Below, in pieces: positions 13,470 through 15,101 of a DNA stretch of 15,101 nt. Below the pieces are notes generated by a model, which had not been told where the DNA came from, searched no databases, and was given only the letters and a program-made list of their open reading frames with translations. Position numbers and translations under genes: made by a program. Each line of letters begins with the position of its first letter. Within the stretch, counting starts at the first letter, position 1. The DNA is from an uncultured Eubacterium sp. GTDB taxonomy: Bacteria > Bacillota > Clostridia > Lachnospirales > Lachnospiraceae. Where the stretch lies: assembly GCA_900551945.1 (NCBI GenBank), contig URYE01000068.1:1-15101 (forward strand), given 5' to 3'.

Positions 13470-14177
13470 TTAATCTACTGTTACAACTGTTCCATTGAAC
13501 TTTCCTGTCATTGCATTAAGAATACTGTTCTTTTCTTCAAGACCAAATACCATTAATGGCATTTTATTTTCCATACACATTACTGACGCTGTCATATCAA
13601 TAACACCAAGCTTCTTATCTACAACTTCTTGAATTGATATCTCATCATATTTCTTAGCATCTTTATTAACTGCTGGGTCACTGTCGTAAATTCCATCAAT
13701 TGACTTAGCAAGAAGAATTGCGTCTGCGTCCATCTCAATTGCTCTAAGCACAATACCTGTATCTGTTGAGAAATATGGGTGTCCTGTACCGCCTGCAAAG
13801 AATACTACCATTCCCTTTGAGAAATACTTATTAGCTCTATCTTTTGAGAACAACTTTGTCATGCTTCCACATTCAAATGGTGTAAGTATATTAGTCATTA
13901 TTCCTTCTGAACGGAATATTTCTGATACATAAATGCAGTTCATAATAGTTGCAAGCATACCAATCTGGTCAGCTTTTGGTCTATCTATATTGTCATTAGA
14001 ACGACCTCTCCAATAGTTACCACCACCAATAACTACACCTACATCTATTCCTTTTTCAATAATCTGCTTTACTTGTCTTGCAATATCAGCAATAAGCTCA
14101 TCATCATATCCTGATTTATTCTTACCTGCAAGTGCTTCTCCACTAAGTTTAAGTATTACTCTTTTAATCTCTTTCAT
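13470..14177 (-). CDS. pyrH: UMP kinase
   Basis: Bacterial hexameric UMP kinase of the amino-acid kinase fold, making UDP from UMP and ATP; in bacteria it is usually feedback-inhibited by UTP and activated by GTP. The 235 residues include VILKLSGEAL (7-16), IGGGNYWRG (50-58), ADQIGMLAT (69-77) and FFAGGTGHPYFSTDT (126-140), the phosphate- and UMP-binding loops, and AILLAKSIDGIYDSDP (153-168). Start: ATG at 14177-14175 with AGAGGT six bases upstream. It follows the bactofilin gene by 26 nt, too short for an obvious promoter, so co-transcription with it is likely. In many Firmicutes rpsB and tsf stand upstream of pyrH; they do not here. Confidence 0.98.
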   Translation of the reverse strand: MKEIKRVILKLSGEALAGKNKSGYDDELIADIARQVKQIIEKGIDVGVVIGGGNYWRGRSNDNIDRPKADQIGMLATIMNCIYVSEIFRSEGIMTNILTPFECGSMTKLFSKDRANKYFSKGMVVFFAGGTGHPYFSTDTGIVLRAIEMDADAILLAKSIDGIYDSDPAVNKDAKKYDEISIQEVVDKKLGVIDMTASVMCMENKMPLMVFGLEEKNSILNAMTGKFNGTVVTVD

Positions 14178-14203
14178 CTTTCTACCTCTGTATCTTAATA
14201 AAA

Positions 14204-14902
14204 TTAAATATTAAATATTGCTTCCATATCTACATCAGAATAGCATTGTGTACATCTTCCATCAATTGTAGCACCATTATTAATCTGAACTGTCTTAGAC
14301 TTTATATCACCAGATACAATTGCTGTTGAGTCAATAATTACAGGTCCTCTTACGTCTATATCACCTTTAATAGCTCCTGCAATTACTGCTGAAGTTCCAT
14401 TAATATTACCAACAATTACTGTATTTTGTCCTATCTTTACTGCTCCTCTTGCTAAAATATCTCCTTCAATCTTAGCATCGTTGGCAAATACTTCACCCGC
14501 ATTAGAATTGCCTTTTACTGTTCCACCAACAGTAAGCTTTCCACGACATCTAACATCTCCTATAACTGTTCCAAATATATCAATAGAACCTAATCCGTCA
14601 AAATTACCTTCTACTTTAAGTCCTGCTGTGATAACTGCTGTTTCATCAACTGGTGTTACTCCATCGTCATCATCATCTGAGTCTTCATTATCTTCTTCTT
14701 CGTCGTCAATATCTTCTACTGCTTCTTCACTATCATCATAATCTTGTGAAGCGACATCTTTAGTTTTACCTTCTAAAATAGCAGAAACATTGTCTATATC
14801 GTCATCTAAGGTATTAACCATCTCATTATCATCAGCAGTATTTCCATCTATTCCATTGGCTGCCTCTGACAAGTCATCTTTAAAGTCCTTAAAAAAACCC
14901 AT
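14204..14902 (-). CDS. Bactofilin (polymer-forming cytoskeletal protein)
   Basis: A 232-residue protein with a C-terminal bactofilin beta-helix (about 87-216): short repeats with regular glycine and hydrophobic spacing, such as GLKVEGNFDGLGSIDIFG, GTVKGNSNAG, AKIEGDILARG, GNINGTSAVIAG and GDIDVRGPVII. Bactofilins polymerise without nucleotide into filaments and act as scaffolds for cell shape, wall synthesis or protein placement. Before the helix lies a long acidic, presumably disordered region (54-80, with a DSDDDDD run). MGFFKDFKDDL at the very N-terminus may be an amphipathic membrane-contact segment; that is inference. Start: ATG at 14902-14900, with GGAGG (14917-14913) ten bases upstream; an in-frame ATG at 14929 precedes that ribosome site and is unlikely. 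It is 26 nt upstream of pyrH and probably heads that operon. Confidence 0.92.
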   Translation of the reverse strand: MGFFKDFKDDLSEAANGIDGNTADDNEMVNTLDDDIDNVSAILEGKTKDVASQDYDDSEEAVEDIDDEEEDNEDSDDDDDGVTPVDETAVITAGLKVEGNFDGLGSIDIFGTVIGDVRCRGKLTVGGTVKGNSNAGEVFANDAKIEGDILARGAVKIGQNTVIVGNINGTSAVIAGAIKGDIDVRGPVIIDSTAIVSGDIKSKTVQINNGATIDGRCTQCYSDVDMEAIFNI

Positions 14903-14938
14903 CTTTAACTTTCCTCCATATATGTACACATTTATTTA

Positions 14939-14947
14939 AGTATATCA
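14939..14947 (-). promoter_or_regulatory. Possible extended -10 promoter of the bactofilin-pyrH operon
   Basis: The minus strand reads TGATATACT (14947-14939), an extended -10 form. Transcription would begin near 14932, about 30 nt before the ATG at 14902. A TTGACA at 14979-14974 is too far away (29 bases) to pair with it, and at 17 bases from TTGACA only CATTTT is found. The -10 call is therefore tentative. Confidence 0.4.
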
Positions 14948-15001
14948 CATAAAATGTTACAAGAGAAGTTTTTTGTCAACTTTTTTATTAACTTTTTATA
15001 T

Positions 15002-15052
15002 TAGGTTCTAAACTTTACTTGGGGGTAAAGTTTAGAGCCTATTTATTTTTTT
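15002..15052 (+). terminator. Strong hairpin with U tract in plus orientation, upstream of the bactofilin gene
   Basis: A 17-bp stem (15002-15018 with 15025-15041, one G-U pair) around a 6-nt loop is followed by TTTATTTTTTT in the plus direction. In minus-strand RNA the G-U pair becomes a mismatch and no U run follows, so the orientation is plus. Yet no plus-strand gene lies to its left before 1954. The right arm (GCCTATT, 15037-15043) can instead pair with AATAGGC at 15061-15067, giving a second, exclusive hairpin. Confidence 0.6.
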
Positions 15053-15101
15053 CAAAAAAGAATAGGCATAAACACTCCCATACGATATAATTAAATCACC
15101 A

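Noticed and set aside
14481..14741. Plus-strand frame coding a serine-rich peptide
   Set aside because: It is the antisense image of the Asp/Glu-rich bactofilin segment and has no ribosome site of its own.
14903..14929. Bactofilin start at 14929
   Set aside because: That ATG precedes the GGAGG site and would leave almost no leader; ATG at 14902 follows the site.

Overview
The window is AT-rich bacterial DNA from a Gram-positive anaerobe of the class Clostridia, most likely a Lachnospiraceae-type organism. The evidence is a PolC-type replicative DNA polymerase, an ECF-type vitamin S-component, the MEP isoprenoid pathway, a bactofilin, and the conserved Firmicutes order pyrH-frr-uppS-cdsA-dxr-rseP-ispG-polC. 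Strong GGAGG-type ribosome sites and TTGACA/TATAAT-type promoters fit this. Species cannot be read from the sequence.

Right part (about 2891-14902, all on the minus strand): a long housekeeping cluster. In transcription order it holds a bactofilin, UMP kinase (pyrH), ribosome recycling factor (frr), undecaprenyl diphosphate synthase (uppS), CDP-diglyceride synthase (cdsA), DXP reductoisomerase (dxr), a site-2 protease (rseP), HMBPP synthase (ispG) and DNA polymerase III PolC. dxr and ispG supply isoprenoid precursors, uppS makes the C55 wall lipid carrier from them, and cdsA makes CDP-diacylglycerol for phospholipids. The cluster therefore joins envelope precursor supply to translation recycling, nucleotide supply and replication. 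A good terminator hairpin separates frr from uppS, so there are probably at least two transcription units. rpsB and tsf, which often precede pyrH in Firmicutes, are absent; a bactofilin sits there instead.

Middle (2063-2890): a lone minus-strand gene for a COG2426 (small multidrug export family) membrane protein, with its own promoter, a roughly 120-nt leader with complementary segments, and a strong terminator. Between it and polC lies AT-rich DNA with two interlocked inverted repeats.

Left part (1-1954): an accessory-looking region. A minus-strand Rpn/PD-(D/E)XK nuclease-transposase family gene with its own terminator is followed by a 360-bp intergenic region. That region holds a two-repeat CRISPR-like remnant (30-nt repeats, 35-nt spacer, no cas genes in view), a tract almost without G, one copy of a roughly 45-bp direct repeat whose other copy lies beyond the Rpn gene, and a near-consensus promoter driving a ThiT-like S-component. 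That ThiT has an extra N-terminal membrane helix, lacks a histidine expected in the thiamine pocket, and has a leader too short for a TPP riboswitch.

No rRNA, tRNA, insertion sequence or phage gene was seen. The most unusual material is the left 1.3 kb.
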